Assembly (NCBI GenBank): GCA_900317365.1
Contig: ONGM01000090.1
Location: 1 to 58,803, forward strand
Direction: 5' to 3'
Length of the DNA: 58,803 nucleotides
Source of the DNA: an uncultured Planctomycetota bacterium
Lineage (GTDB): Bacteria; Planctomycetota; Planctomycetia; Pirellulales; Thermoguttaceae
A program made the translations under genes and the position numbers. Of this stretch, positions 35,040 through 44,485 are shown in pieces. Under the pieces are notes generated by a model. It ran no database searches and was not told the DNA's origin. It was given only the letters and a program-made list of their open reading frames with translations. How positions within the stretch are numbered: the first letter of the stretch is position 1; each line of letters begins with the position of its first letter.

Positions 35040-36074
35040 CTAACGGAGGTAGATCCCCGCTTCAGCGCACTGCTGAACCATGTCGCTCGGCCAGATTGAC
35101 GCTTGAACTTCACCAATGTGCGCGCACCGAAGGAAAAACATGCAGAGTCGCGATTGACCAATGCCGCCGCCGATCGAAAGAGGCAACTTGTCGTTGAGAA
35201 GCGCCTGATGGAAAGCCAATTCACTGCGTTCTTCGCAACCTCGAATACGAAGTTGTTTGAGAAGGGCGAGTTTGTCTACGCGAATGCCCATGGAAGAAAG
35301 CTCGAACGCTCTCATAAGGATCGGATTCCAGACCACGATATCCCCGTTAAGACCGTAATAACCAGGATCCGTTTCCGTACTCCAATCGTCGTAGTCCGGA
35401 GCGCGCCCGTCGTGAATCTTACCGTTAGAGAGTTCGTGTCCAATTCCGATAATGAAAACGGCGCCATATTTTCGAGCAATTTCCGTCTCGCGTTCTGACG
35501 GAGAAAGATTCGGAAACTCATTCAAAAGATCTTCCGATTGAATAAACGTTATTCGCTCTGGCAAAATTGGTCGGATATGCGGGTAATCGCAGTAAACGGA
35601 ATGCTCAATATCTTTGAGGCATTCGTATATCGATTCAACGACGTCGCAAAGATAGTCTAAATTTCGATCTTGCGGATTGATCGTCCGCTCCCAATCCCAT
35701 TGGTCGACATAGAGCGAATGAAGATTATCCAGTTCCTCGTCGGCTCGAATGGCGTTCATGTCCGTATATATACCATAGCCGGCAGGAATCTGATACTGAG
35801 CCAGTTTCAATCGTTTCCATTTAGCCAGCGAATGCACAACTTCGGCGCGACGTTCGTCCATCGACTTGATCGGAAACGAAACCGGTCGTTCTACTCCGTT
35901 CAAATCGTCGTTGATTCCAGTGCCCGAAAGCACAAAAAGAGGCGCCGTTACGCGACGTAAATTCAATTCGGTCGACAAACCGGTTTGAAAATTTTCCTTG
36001 ATCAGAAAAATCGCCTGTTCCATAAGCTCAGGAACAAGTTTAGCAACGTATCCTTTTGGGATAATCAACGCCAT
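35040..36074 (-). CDS. asnA: Aspartate--ammonia ligase
   Basis: A 344-residue ATP-dependent ligase that makes asparagine from aspartate and free ammonia; it has the class II aminoacyl-tRNA synthetase fold. Diagnostic segments are VTAPLFVLSGTGINDDLNG, HSLAKWKRLKL, GIYTDMNAIRADE, LHSLYVDQWDWE and the C-terminal GGGIGQSRLCMFFL. The open frame extends to 36128, but family length and the MALIIPKGY opening favour 36074. It is a single gene with no nearby nitrogen genes. Use of free ammonia fits an ammonia-rich habitat such as a gut, but that is inference. Confidence 0.95.
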   Translation of the reverse strand: MALIIPKGYVAKLVPELMEQAIFLIKENFQTGLSTELNLRRVTAPLFVLSGTGINDDLNGVERPVSFPIKSMDERRAEVVHSLAKWKRLKLAQYQIPAGYGIYTDMNAIRADEELDNLHSLYVDQWDWERTINPQDRNLDYLCDVVESIYECLKDIEHSVYCDYPHIRPILPERITFIQSEDLLNEFPNLSPSERETEIARKYGAVFIIGIGHELSNGKIHDGRAPDYDDWSTETDPGYYGLNGDIVVWNPILMRAFELSSMGIRVDKLALLKQLRIRGCEERSELAFHQALLNDKLPLSIGGGIGQSRLCMFFLRCAHIGEVQASIWPSDMVQQCAEAGIYLR

Positions 36075-36272
36075 TTTAAACGCTCCTCTTCTCCGACTCG
36101 TTTGCCCCAATAATCGCGCTTTGACCAAAACAGCGGCGTCAAACGCTCAAGTCGACGGAGGCGACTCGTTCAAACCTTCGCCGATAAACCGCGTCTATTC
36201 TACGGAAATGATAAAAATCGTCAAGGTCAACACCAGACGTTGAGAAAGCCTTGGATTCAAAAATAAGATCAA

Positions 36273-36320
36273 AAAAAGAGCGCAATCGCGATCTGTGAAA
36301 CTCGCGTTTGCGCTCTTTTT
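36273..36320 (-). terminator. Terminator of the TPR protein gene
   Basis: A 19-bp stem with one mismatch (36273-36291 with 36302-36320) made of AAAAAGAGCGCAA and its complement. T runs occur at both ends. It lies 20 bases past the stop of the minus-strand TPR gene. Confidence 0.8.
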
Positions 36321-36340
36321 AAACCGTAAAAACAGCAAGG

Positions 36341-38335
36341 TTACTGTTTCGGCGCGACGCTTTCGGCAAGTTTTTTATATTTTGCGGCGTCGCTGGATTT
36401 CTGCAATCCTTTACTCATCGTTGCAAGATTGGAATACGGAACGTACAAATCGGATTCTTTAACTCGACCGGCGTCGCGAGCGGTCTCAAGAAAACGAACC
36501 GCCGTTTTGAGCGTTGCGACGCCGTCTTCCTTACGACCTTTTTTCCAATAAGTCGACGCCACGGTCGCGAGAGGAACGCCGACTTTCGCGGCGTCGCGCG
36601 CCTTAAGATCGTCGGCAACCTTCTGGAAAAACTCGTTCGCCTGATCAAAAAGTTCGAGTCCCTGAGCGTCTTGTCCGTTATGCGTCATAATAACGCCGAG
36701 TTGGAGTTGCGCTAACGCCGCTTCCATTCGCTCCATTTCCGGGCGGTATTCCGTGACGATCCGCAGAAAATCCAGACCTTTCGAACCATACGTCAACGCG
36801 TTTTTATAGTCTCCGCGCGCGTCGTAAATTCGCGACGCGGCGACAAGCGCGCGTCCAATCTTCCAACGAACGCTCGCGGCGGAAACTTCGTCGATCGTTT
36901 TGCGCAAATAAAGCTCGGCGGCAACGCGCGCTTTCTGCGCATAGTTGTCGATTTGCGGCGAGTCCGGCATTTCCAAACAAACGCTCACTCCGGCGTCGTA
37001 AACGTCGATCATGGCGGTCGGAAGTTGCGACGCTTCCGGACGCGCGAGATCGATTTCCTTAGCGACTTCCGCCGCAGCGGTCAACCACTCGAACGCCTTT
37101 TCTTGGTCCGTCGCGATCTTCCAGCGTTTACGAGCGACCGCGCGCGCAACCGCAAGATTCGCTTTCAGCTCCAACTGCTTTGCAGCCATGTACGTCTCGC
37201 CTTGCGGCTTGGCGTCGAAAAGCGATTGCAGCATTTTCAAAGCGCGTTGTCCCTGCGCGACGGCGCCGTCGTAATCAGGTTCCGCCGACTCCAATCTAAG
37301 TTCGGAATCGAGACAAACAGCTTCGATTGCAAAGAGCGGATGTTCCACAAACGAATCGCGCACCGCGTCCATATATCGCAATGCGGAATCGACTTCGCCG
37401 CTACGAATCAACGCGTCAATATAAGCCAAATGAAACTGCGGCAACGAGTCGTTAAGTTTAATCGCTTTGACGGCGTGGAGTCGAGCGCCGGAATAGTCGC
37501 CGACCACCATGTGCGTGCGCGCCAAAATCCAGTGCGCGCCGGGCGCGTTCGGATCATGCAAAAGCGCGTGTTCCGCGTCGTCGCGCGCATAAGTCAAATT
37601 CGTTTGCAGATCCTGCTCCGCGCGCATAATGAAATACTCGCATTTCACTGTTTCCGCTACAATCTGAATGACGCGATTGCTGGGAAGCCCCGGCTTTTCG
37701 CCCTTCTCCAAAACGAATGCGATTCCCTTTTCCGGAAAAACTTCGCGAAAGTTACCGACTTCGTCCGGAGCCCAAATCGGTCGAACGTCCTTCAATTCCG
37801 ATTCAAAAACTTTTCGCGCGTCAGATTCTGAACGCGCCTCCGGAAGGTTAATCATGATCGCCTCTACGACGCCTTGCGATCCAACAACCTGAATCGTCGC
37901 GTCGGGAAGCGTCGGCGTCTGAAATGTCGCGACGTCGTAGCCGTCAACCTTTTCTGTAGAAACCGGTTCCTTTAATATGGGGTTCTTCGCTAAATCGGCA
38001 AACTTTGTCGATCCGGGCATAACTTCGAGAAACTTGGCGCCGTGAGGCTTGTGCCCCGTTTGATCGTCGTTTTCGGAACGAAGATTTTGAATATTCGGAA
38101 GCTTGTCGATTTCGTCGCTCAGCGCTCCTTTCGCGCTTCGAGATTTGGTCGCCTGCGCCTTGCCGAGCTTCGCGCCCGTCTCGCTAGCAACTGGCGCCTG
38201 CCCCGAAGTTTGACGAATTACGCCGTCATGCGATTCCTGACCCGAGGCAAAATCGCCAAAAAAGATCAACAGCGCAAGCGCTCCAAACGCCAACGCCGGA
38301 CGCAATTTCATATTGTAAAGAATATTTCGAGTCAT
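36341..38335 (-). CDS. Exported TPR-repeat protein
   Basis: A 664-residue protein with a signal peptide (LRPALAFGALALLIFFGDFASG) and a Ser/Thr/Gln-rich linker. A beta-rich unit lies at about 95-245 (VDGYDVATFQTPTLPDATIQVVG, GIAFVLEKGEKPG). From about 245 the protein is a helical array: DDAEHALLHDPNAPGAHWILARTHMVVGDYSGARLHAVKAI and further units to the C-terminus (YKNALTYGSKGLDFL). The start at 38335 is the longest; ATG at 38311 is possible. It stands as a single gene ended by a good terminator. Likely a periplasmic scaffold; function unknown. Confidence 0.75.
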   Translation of the reverse strand: MTRNILYNMKLRPALAFGALALLIFFGDFASGQESHDGVIRQTSGQAPVASETGAKLGKAQATKSRSAKGALSDEIDKLPNIQNLRSENDDQTGHKPHGAKFLEVMPGSTKFADLAKNPILKEPVSTEKVDGYDVATFQTPTLPDATIQVVGSQGVVEAIMINLPEARSESDARKVFESELKDVRPIWAPDEVGNFREVFPEKGIAFVLEKGEKPGLPSNRVIQIVAETVKCEYFIMRAEQDLQTNLTYARDDAEHALLHDPNAPGAHWILARTHMVVGDYSGARLHAVKAIKLNDSLPQFHLAYIDALIRSGEVDSALRYMDAVRDSFVEHPLFAIEAVCLDSELRLESAEPDYDGAVAQGQRALKMLQSLFDAKPQGETYMAAKQLELKANLAVARAVARKRWKIATDQEKAFEWLTAAAEVAKEIDLARPEASQLPTAMIDVYDAGVSVCLEMPDSPQIDNYAQKARVAAELYLRKTIDEVSAASVRWKIGRALVAASRIYDARGDYKNALTYGSKGLDFLRIVTEYRPEMERMEAALAQLQLGVIMTHNGQDAQGLELFDQANEFFQKVADDLKARDAAKVGVPLATVASTYWKKGRKEDGVATLKTAVRFLETARDAGRVKESDLYVPYSNLATMSKGLQKSSDAAKYKKLAESVAPKQ

Positions 38336-38688
38336 CAGTTAAAGTCTAACTCCCATCTTTTGTGTTCATGTCGACCATCCCAACGCAAACGCTGGGAACA
38401 CGGGACTGAGAATAGATAAATTGCCCACAAAAGTCTAGACCAATATTGCAGGTTGTAGCGATTTTAGCGACGATCAAAGACTGACGACGTTTGAACAAAC
38501 GACGGCAAAAACAAGAAAAAACTCGATATTTGGTTGCAAGCGCCTTTAAAATGAAAGGGAAATATCGTAGACTTAAATTAGCGCCGCGCTGAAGCTCGAC
38601 GCCACGGGAGCGCCGCAACAGACGCGCCTAATGATTGAGTCTTCGTTGAAAAACACCAAAACACGCTTGTGCGTAAGGAGTCGTTAAT
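38336..38688. other. Divergent intergenic region before the Gfo/Idh/MocA gene
   Basis: A 353-base gap between two divergent genes with no supported coding region. The Shine-Dalgarno AAGGAG of the oxidoreductase lies at its right end. No RNA, repeat or clear promoter was identified. Confidence 0.3.
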
Positions 38689-39714
38689 ATGCTGAAGGTC
38701 GGAATTGTTGGCGTCGGTTTTATGGGCATGATCCATTACCTCGCATACCAACGCATTGAAGGCGTCAAGGTCGTTGCTCTTTGCGAATCTTTCTTCAAAG
38801 AGAGACTTACCGGAGACTGGACTAAGATCAAGGGCAACTTTGGACCTCAAGGCGAGATGATGGATCTCACCGGCGTCGCTACGTACGATAATTTCGACGA
38901 TCTTCTCAAAGACGAAAACGTCGACGTCGTCGATATCTGTCTTCCTCCCGCCGCGCACGCCGCGCACACGATCAAAGCGCTCCAAGCCGGCAAAAACGTC
39001 TTCTGTGAAAAGCCGATCTCTCTCAAGGCCGACGAGGGAGTCGCCATGGTTGAAGCCGCTGAAAAGTCCGGAAAACTTCTCATGATCGGACACGTGCTCC
39101 CCTTCTTCGACGCTTTCAACTATATTTACCAAGCCAAAATCACCAACAAGTTTGGAAAATGCTTGGGCGGAAACTTCACGCGCGTCATCTCTGATCCGAC
39201 GTGGCTGAAAAACTTCTATAGCATGAACGGTTCCGGCGGTCCCATGCTCGATCTCCACGTTCACGACGCTCACTTTATCCGAACGATGTTCGGTATGCCG
39301 AAGGCGGTGCAAAGCGTCGCAAGACTCCGAGGCGACGTCCCCGAATACTTCAACACGCAGTTCATCTATGACGATCCAAGTTTGGTCGTTACCGCGACGA
39401 GCGGTTGCATCATGCAACAGGCGCGTCCTTTCACTTTCTCGTACGAAGTTCATTTCGAAAAGGCGACGGTCTTCACCGATTGCTTCAATCAAGTTCCGGT
39501 TACGGTCTTGCTTGAAGACGGAACGATTGAAAAACCCGAATTCCCGGCCGGCGACGATATCACGCCGTTCGTCAATGAACTCACGGAAGCGCGCAACTGC
39601 TTCGTTGCCGGAAAGCCGTCTAGTATGCTCGACGGCTCGCTCGCTCGCGACGCCTTGACCCTTTGCCACAAGGAAATCGAAGCTTGCAATACGCGTCAAC
39701 GCGTTGAAATCTAA
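38689..39714 (+). CDS. Gfo/Idh/MocA-family oxidoreductase
   Basis: A 341-residue NAD(P)-dependent dehydrogenase for sugars or inositol-like polyols. The Rossmann motif GIVGVGFMGMIHY opens the protein. The family signatures LPPAAHAAHTIKALQAGKNVFCEKPISL (lysine of the EKP motif), GHVLPFFDAFNYI and LDLHVHDAHFI follow. AAGGAG lies about ten bases before the ATG. There is no export signal, so it is cytoplasmic, unlike many planctomycete family members with Tat signals. The substrate is unknown. Confidence 0.92.
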   Translation: MLKVGIVGVGFMGMIHYLAYQRIEGVKVVALCESFFKERLTGDWTKIKGNFGPQGEMMDLTGVATYDNFDDLLKDENVDVVDICLPPAAHAAHTIKALQAGKNVFCEKPISLKADEGVAMVEAAEKSGKLLMIGHVLPFFDAFNYIYQAKITNKFGKCLGGNFTRVISDPTWLKNFYSMNGSGGPMLDLHVHDAHFIRTMFGMPKAVQSVARLRGDVPEYFNTQFIYDDPSLVVTATSGCIMQQARPFTFSYEVHFEKATVFTDCFNQVPVTVLLEDGTIEKPEFPAGDDITPFVNELTEARNCFVAGKPSSMLDGSLARDALTLCHKEIEACNTRQRVEI

Positions 39715-39741
39715 CCCCCTTCCTTCTTTTTACGAAAAGAC

Positions 39742-39781
39742 AATAAGGGCGTCGCTTGGGAATCTGAGCGACGCCCTTATT
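39742..39781 (+). terminator. Terminator after the oxidoreductase gene
   Basis: A perfect 15-bp stem (39742-39756 with 39767-39781) and a 10-base loop; a short T-rich stretch follows. It lies 28 bases after the stop codon. Confidence 0.8.
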
Positions 39782-40007
39782 CTTTCCGAAGAAACAATCT
39801 TGAATGATCGCGCAGTCACTGTTAAAACAGACAAAACGCAGAAACTTTTTTACCAACAACAATCGCAATTAACTTTTGTATTTTCGCGCGCCGATAAACT
39901 CGACTGTTGTTTTACCCTTATCTTGCCGTTAAAATAACGCGCTGAGGAACGCGCTTTCGCGTTGCCGCAGAACGTCGTTTGGCAAGGACTTTTCGGCTAC
40001 GAAAAAG

Positions 40008-40172
40008 ATGACTCAGACACAGTCCGACGCTTTGGCGCAACGCATTGACGAGCAACACAACGAACTCCTTCGCAAGATTGACGAACTTGACAAGCAAGTT
40101 ACGTCGCTTTTGGAAGAATGGGTTGGAGTCGCTCAGACCGATTCGCTCGTCTCCGGTCAAACGAACGATTAA
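40008..40172 (+). CDS. Small acidic coiled-coil protein, 54 residues
   Basis: A short open frame from ATG to TAA. The product starts MTQTQSDALAQRIDEQHNE and continues LLRKIDELDKQVTSLLEEW, a heptad-rich amphipathic helix of about 40 residues, with a polar Ser/Asp/Asn tail. Codon use resembles the neighbours. It lies 62 bases before the start of the EEP hydrolase gene on the same strand and 226 bases after the oxidoreductase terminator. I do not recognise it; dimerisation through the helix is likely. Confidence 0.55.
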   Translation: MTQTQSDALAQRIDEQHNELLRKIDELDKQVTSLLEEWVGVAQTDSLVSGQTND

Positions 40173-40234
40173 AAGATCGGTTCTGCGGCGCGTTTAATCG
40201 ATCCTCCAAATGTTTTTGTCAATGGAATAGATTT

Positions 40235-41038
40235 ATGAAACTAATTTCGTTACAAACGCGGCGCCTGGCCTTATTGGCGATTTCTTTACTGACGCTCTCT
40301 GCGACGCTCTGCTACGCAGCGGACGAGAACGGTTCTTTTAGGATCATGTCGTATAATGTCTGCAACGGCAAGGGACTCGACAAAAAGACTGACTATCAAA
40401 GAACCGCCGACGTTATCAAATCGGAAAACCCCGACGTTTGCGCTATTCAGGAACTCGATTATAAAACGAAGCGTTCAAATGGCGTCGACGTTCTCGCCGA
40501 ACTCGCAAAGTTCACGGACATGTTCCCCTCTTACGGTCCGGCGATCGACTACCAAGGCGGTAAATACGGTATCGGAATCCTATCAAAGGAAAAGCCGATT
40601 AAGGTCGAGTACTTTCCTCTGCCGGGACGTGAAGAACAACGTTGTCTGCTCATGGTTGAGTTTGAGAAATACGTTTTCTGTTGTTCTCACTGGTCGCTGA
40701 CCCCGGAAGATCGCGTCTTGTCGGTTCCCATCGTTACAAACAAGATGAAAGAACGAAACAAGCCGGTTTTTGTCTGCGGAGACTTTAACGCCAGCCCGAA
40801 CGAAGAAACGATCAAAGATTTATCCAAGGACTGGACGGTTCTTTCGAACGGTGAGTTCACTTTCCCTGCCAACAAACCGTCAGTCAGAATCGATTACATT
40901 TGCGTCGCCGACCCCACCGGCAAAACCTCGCCTGCCGATTGGCTAAAAGCGATAAAGAAAGCGACCGTCGTCCACGAACCCGTCGCATCGGATCATCGCC
41001 CGATCACAGTCGAGCTTGATCCTACTATCTTCGACTAA
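40235..41038 (+). CDS. Secreted endonuclease/exonuclease/phosphatase-family hydrolase
   Basis: A 267-residue exported metal-dependent hydrolase of the EEP fold. The signal peptide is LALLAISLLTLSATLCYA. Catalytic motifs are in order: RIMSYNVCNG (Asn), CAIQELDY (metal Glu), HWSLTP in place of the usual NTHLD/H, CGDFNASPNE (Asp and Asn) and the final SDHRPI (Asp-His). A longer frame starts at 40118, but the ATG at 40235 gives the signal peptide. Such secreted members may act on phosphodiesters or phospholipid head groups; the substrate is unknown. A second member is at 51016. Confidence 0.88.
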   Translation: MKLISLQTRRLALLAISLLTLSATLCYAADENGSFRIMSYNVCNGKGLDKKTDYQRTADVIKSENPDVCAIQELDYKTKRSNGVDVLAELAKFTDMFPSYGPAIDYQGGKYGIGILSKEKPIKVEYFPLPGREEQRCLLMVEFEKYVFCCSHWSLTPEDRVLSVPIVTNKMKERNKPVFVCGDFNASPNEETIKDLSKDWTVLSNGEFTFPANKPSVRIDYICVADPTGKTSPADWLKAIKKATVVHEPVASDHRPITVELDPTIFD

Positions 41039-41059
41039 TCGTTCGCGATACAACGTATG

Positions 41060-41096
41060 AAAAACGCGCGCCGCCGTAAAGCGACGCGCGTTTTTT
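41060..41096. terminator. Bidirectional terminator between EEP and GntP genes
   Basis: AAAACGCGCG (41061-41070) pairs with CGCGCGTTTT (41085-41094), with a T run on the plus side and an A run on the other, between two convergent genes. Confidence 0.8.
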
Positions 41097-41104
41097 GCTA
41101 GTGA

Positions 41105-42541
41105 TTAAATCATCGGAAAAAGCCGACTCAGACAAAGGGTAATGAGGAATCCGGCGCAACCGAGCGCGCCGGTGCCAAAAGTCCATACTTTCAAGCAGTC
41201 CGTCTCCGAAACGCCCGACGAACGTGAGAATACGCAAAAACCGCTGTCGTTCATCCAACTAGCGACCGCCGATCCCGCCCCAATGACAACCGCGAGATAC
41301 GCTATGTTGCATCCGAGCGTTTCGCTTGTAACGTTCATCGTAGAAAGAATGGAAGAAGACGTTATCATCGCCGTTGTGCTAGAACCTTGCGCTGATTTTA
41401 ACGCCGCCGTAACGAAAAACGCAATCGTCAGCGCGTAGGAACCTGAAAATAAAGCGCCGCCCATAAAGTCGTGTATTCGTTCTCCAATTCCGGACGCGCG
41501 AAGCGTCGCGCCGTACGCGCCGCCTACGCCCGTAATAAGAACGATCGTTCCTGCGCTGATCGACAGAACTTTTAAAACGTGGGCAACTGCTCCCCGAGAT
41601 ACTTGCCCGCCGTTCCGTTTAAAAGCCTTCCAAGCAATTAGGCAAGACGTCAGAGCCGCAATTCCTAGCGCAACGTTAACGTTGCCTATTATCAAAAGAT
41701 TCTCAAAGCGCTGGGGAACCGAACCCGTCGACTTCAAAATGGAACACGCGGCAATTAAAAATACAGGAATTAGGATTGGCGCTAAGGACGTCGACAAGGA
41801 AGGAAATTGATCTTGAGAAACCCGGTTTTCTAACACGTTCAGCGGCGTCGACGACGTCTCCGCAAGTTCCTCTTCGACCTGCTGCGTTAGTTTCGGATTA
41901 GGAACAATTTTGTCGAGCGCCCACGCGAGTCCTAAAGCGACCGGACAAAGGAAAAGTCCAACCAAGAGTCCTATTCCCAACGTCGAGGAAAGGGGCGCGT
42001 TCAATATTTCCGAAACCATGATCGGTCCGGGAGTCGGCGGTATCATCGTATGGGAAATCGTTGCGGCAAGCCCGACCGCGAGAAGATAGAAGATATAGTT
42101 CTTGCGCGTCAATCGATAAAGCGATTTCGCAAGAGGCAGTAAGAGATAAAACGTGGCGTCGTAAAAAACCGGTATCGAAAGGATAAATGCGCTTCCCGTC
42201 AAAGCGACCGGCGCACGTTTGGGCCCGAAAACCCGTCGAAGCGAATCAACTATGCGATCCGCCGCGCCAGCGTCAGTCATACATTTGCCAATCACAGCGC
42301 CAAACAAAATAACCAATCCCACGTTGCCAATCGTTTTTCCGAGCGCTTTCACTACGTCGAAAACAGCCCAAAAGACGTTCATGTCGCCTTCTACATGAAA
42401 AAAATGGTTCCAAACGCTCGTTGCTAATGCGCCTAAAAGCAACGCCCAAAACGCGCCCAAACGAAACCATAGAATCGAACTCAGGACTAAAATGAGACTC
42501 AATACGAGAATGAAAACCGGATCTGTTAATATTCCAGACAC
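41105..42541 (-). CDS. GntP-family gluconate/organic acid permease
   Basis: A 478-residue inner-membrane proton symporter of the GntP family, which brings in gluconate or related sugar acids. It is almost wholly hydrophobic with about 12-14 helices. Family segments visible: GKTIGNVGLVILFGAVIGKCM, SIPVFYDATFYLLLPLAKSL, SHTMIPPTPGPIMVSEIL and AQGSSTTAMITSSSIL. The small secreted protein gene lies 50 bases upstream on the same strand. No kinase or dehydrogenase for gluconate is next to it, so the substrate is assigned to family level only. Confidence 0.92.
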   Translation of the reverse strand: MSGILTDPVFILVLSLILVLSSILWFRLGAFWALLLGALATSVWNHFFHVEGDMNVFWAVFDVVKALGKTIGNVGLVILFGAVIGKCMTDAGAADRIVDSLRRVFGPKRAPVALTGSAFILSIPVFYDATFYLLLPLAKSLYRLTRKNYIFYLLAVGLAATISHTMIPPTPGPIMVSEILNAPLSSTLGIGLLVGLFLCPVALGLAWALDKIVPNPKLTQQVEEELAETSSTPLNVLENRVSQDQFPSLSTSLAPILIPVFLIAACSILKSTGSVPQRFENLLIIGNVNVALGIAALTSCLIAWKAFKRNGGQVSRGAVAHVLKVLSISAGTIVLITGVGGAYGATLRASGIGERIHDFMGGALFSGSYALTIAFFVTAALKSAQGSSTTAMITSSSILSTMNVTSETLGCNIAYLAVVIGAGSAVASWMNDSGFCVFSRSSGVSETDCLKVWTFGTGALGCAGFLITLCLSRLFPMI

Positions 42542-42591
42542 TAAAAGTTCCCCCTAGTATGCGTGAAAAGACGTCGTGTCAAATAAAAATG

Positions 42592-43080
42592 TTAGTTAGA
42601 ATCTCCAAGTCTAATTGCCCAAACCCGCCAACGCGGAATTGCGATTAGACGATCGAACGCCCTAAAATAAACGCGACGACGATCGACTCCTTGTATTTTG
42701 CCTAAGAAGGAATCGCCGTTTCTTAACCAAATTCTATCTCCTGTCTCACCCTCTGAATTCAAATAAAGGAAGTATAACGAAGCTTGATCGACGTCAGGAC
42801 GGTATGAAAACAAGACGCACCTTATCGTGTTGCGCGCAATTCCGATCAACTCTCCTGTAGACGATTCCTCAATTATAATTCCAGAATCGTCGACCCTTTC
42901 GATCCGGCCTACAGAAACCGGCGATTCCCAACTAGCCGCCCCTACGATCGAAGAGCGGAAACATAGTCCGTCTTGCAAAACCTCTTTTTCGGACGCCTGG
43001 ACTTCCAACGCGCAAAGGGTTGCGATAACGCATAACGCCGCATATCGCCATACAAACGGCTCCTCTTTGTAAAAACGCAT
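42592..43080 (-). CDS. Secreted small beta-rich protein
   Basis: A 162-residue exported protein. The N-terminus is a signal peptide (YAALCVIATLCALEVQA). The mature part reads as two small beta-barrels: VGRIERVDDSGIIIEE with ELIGIARNTIRCVLF, and RIWLRNGDSFLGKIQGVDRRRVYFRA ending IAIPRWRVWAIRLG. The second has the Sm-like pattern of a short barrel that repeats in planctomycete proteins of unknown role. It is just upstream of the permease and may share its transcript. Confidence 0.65.
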   Translation of the reverse strand: MRFYKEEPFVWRYAALCVIATLCALEVQASEKEVLQDGLCFRSSIVGAASWESPVSVGRIERVDDSGIIIEESSTGELIGIARNTIRCVLFSYRPDVDQASLYFLYLNSEGETGDRIWLRNGDSFLGKIQGVDRRRVYFRAFDRLIAIPRWRVWAIRLGDSN

Positions 43081-43185
43081 AACACTCTACCTGCGGAAAA
43101 TTCGCCGTCAAACGCTACGAAACGCTCCGTTCTCTCCACACCAGTTTAGAGAATTTCGCTCATAAATCAATAATCTTCGATTTAG

Positions 43186-43213
43186 TTGACGTCAATCTTT
43201 TTTTCATTACAAT
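43186..43213 (+). promoter_or_regulatory. Sigma-70-type promoter for moxR
   Basis: TTGACG at 43186-43191 and TACAAT at 43208-43213 with a 16-base spacer, 93 bases before the MoxR start. Confidence 0.5.
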
Positions 43214-43305
43214 TCAGTCGTTCGGAGGCTTAGTCCTTTGGTAAATGCGAATATTAACAGGATCTCGCACCAGATTCTTAACACGCTATTTCGCGAGAGT
43301 GAGCG

Positions 43306-44409
43306 ATGATTGAAAACACCGAATCCCCTAACGGCTTCAACAAAGAGGACGTAACCCCGAGCGGCGACGCGTCGGGTCATGAATCAACAGAAGTCTCCAA
43401 CGCTTTCGGCGCTCCTAATATTTCTCAGCCTCAACAGGAAACCGTTCCGGAAGAAGACAAACGCGCGTTCGCGCAAGCATACGCGCAACTTGAAAACGAG
43501 CTCAATAAGGTCTTTGTCGGTCAACGCGAACTCGTTTTAGGGTCGCTTGTCGCGCTCTTTTCCGGCGGACACGTTCTCGTGGAAAGCGTCCCTGGGTTGG
43601 GGAAAACGCTCTTCGCCTCCGCTCTTGGTCGCGCGTTGGGCTGTAAGTTCGGTCGAATTCAGTTCACGCCGGATCTCATGCCGTCCGACGTTGTCGGTAT
43701 GCCGATTTTCAATATGAAGACGCAAGAGTTTAACTTCAGAAGCGGACCGGTCTTCACGCAAATCCTCCTAGCCGACGAAATCAATCGCGCGCCGGCGAAA
43801 ACCCACTCCGCGCTTCTCGAAGCAATGCAAGAAGCCTCCGCTACCGTCGACGGCGTAACTTATAAATTACCGATCCCATTCTTCGTTATCGCGACGCAGA
43901 ACCCCATCGAGTCCGAGGGAACTTATCGTCTCCCTGAAGCGCAACTCGATCGGTTCATGTTTAAATTGATAGCTGATTATCCGAGCGAAGAGGAAGAACT
44001 TAAGATTCTCGTCGATCACGGAAAGAACATCGACGTCTCAGAAAAACTTGCGAACGTCCAACCGGTTCTCAATGCGGAAACAATTGTCAAAATGCGCAAG
44101 ATTGTAAACGCCGTTCATATTGCGCCTCAACTATTCACATACGTCAATAACATTGTTCGCGCAACGCGAAAATTCCCGCGACTCGCGTTCGGCGCTTCAA
44201 CGCGCGCAGGTCTAGCCCTCACGCAAGCGGCGCGAACTATAGCGCTCTTTCAAGGGCGTGGATTCGCGACTCCTGACGACGTCGCCCTAATCGCTCTTCC
44301 AACGCTTCGACATCGCGTGACTCTCTCTCCGGAAGCTGAAATTGAAGGACGGAACGTCGACGAGATTCTCACGGCCCTTGTTCGCTCAATTGAAGTTCCA
44401 CGAATCTAA
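43306..44409 (+). CDS. MoxR-family AAA+ ATPase
   Basis: A 367-residue AAA+ chaperone-like ATPase. After a Ser/Pro/Glu-rich lead of about 55 residues, the core shows FVGQRELVLGSLVALFSGGHVLVESVPGLGKT (Walker A), LMPSDVVGMP, ILLADEINRAPAKTHSALLEAMQE (Walker B and pore), ATQNPIESEGTYRLPEAQLDRF (sensor 1) and the C-terminal lid FGASTRAGLAL. MoxR proteins usually sit with DUF58 and von Willebrand A genes and help activate metal enzymes or envelope complexes; here none of those follows, since a strong terminator comes 40 bases after the stop. So it stands alone. Confidence 0.93.
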   Translation: MIENTESPNGFNKEDVTPSGDASGHESTEVSNAFGAPNISQPQQETVPEEDKRAFAQAYAQLENELNKVFVGQRELVLGSLVALFSGGHVLVESVPGLGKTLFASALGRALGCKFGRIQFTPDLMPSDVVGMPIFNMKTQEFNFRSGPVFTQILLADEINRAPAKTHSALLEAMQEASATVDGVTYKLPIPFFVIATQNPIESEGTYRLPEAQLDRFMFKLIADYPSEEEELKILVDHGKNIDVSEKLANVQPVLNAETIVKMRKIVNAVHIAPQLFTYVNNIVRATRKFPRLAFGASTRAGLALTQAARTIALFQGRGFATPDDVALIALPTLRHRVTLSPEAEIEGRNVDEILTALVRSIEVPRI

Positions 44410-44449
44410 TCCCTAAATCGAAACGCGCTCGCGCGTGAAAGCCCAAAAC

Positions 44450-44485
44450 AAACCGCCTTATTGACGTTCCAATAAGGCGGTTTTT
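44450..44485 (+). terminator. Terminator after moxR
   Basis: A perfect 13-bp stem (44450-44462 with 44471-44483) and an 8-base loop, running into TTTTT. Confidence 0.85.

Noticed and set aside
36953..37831. 292-codon plus-strand frame inside the TPR gene
   Set aside because: Antisense shadow of a well-formed exported TPR protein; the product is Arg-rich with no domain.
38578..39699. 373-codon minus-strand frame opposite the Gfo/Idh/MocA gene
   Set aside because: The plus-strand gene has clear Rossmann and EKP motifs and a Shine-Dalgarno; the antisense frame is a codon-bias artefact.
43306..44409. MoxR operon with DUF58 and VWA proteins
   Set aside because: A strong terminator follows the gene and the next gene is on the other strand, so the usual partners are not encoded here.
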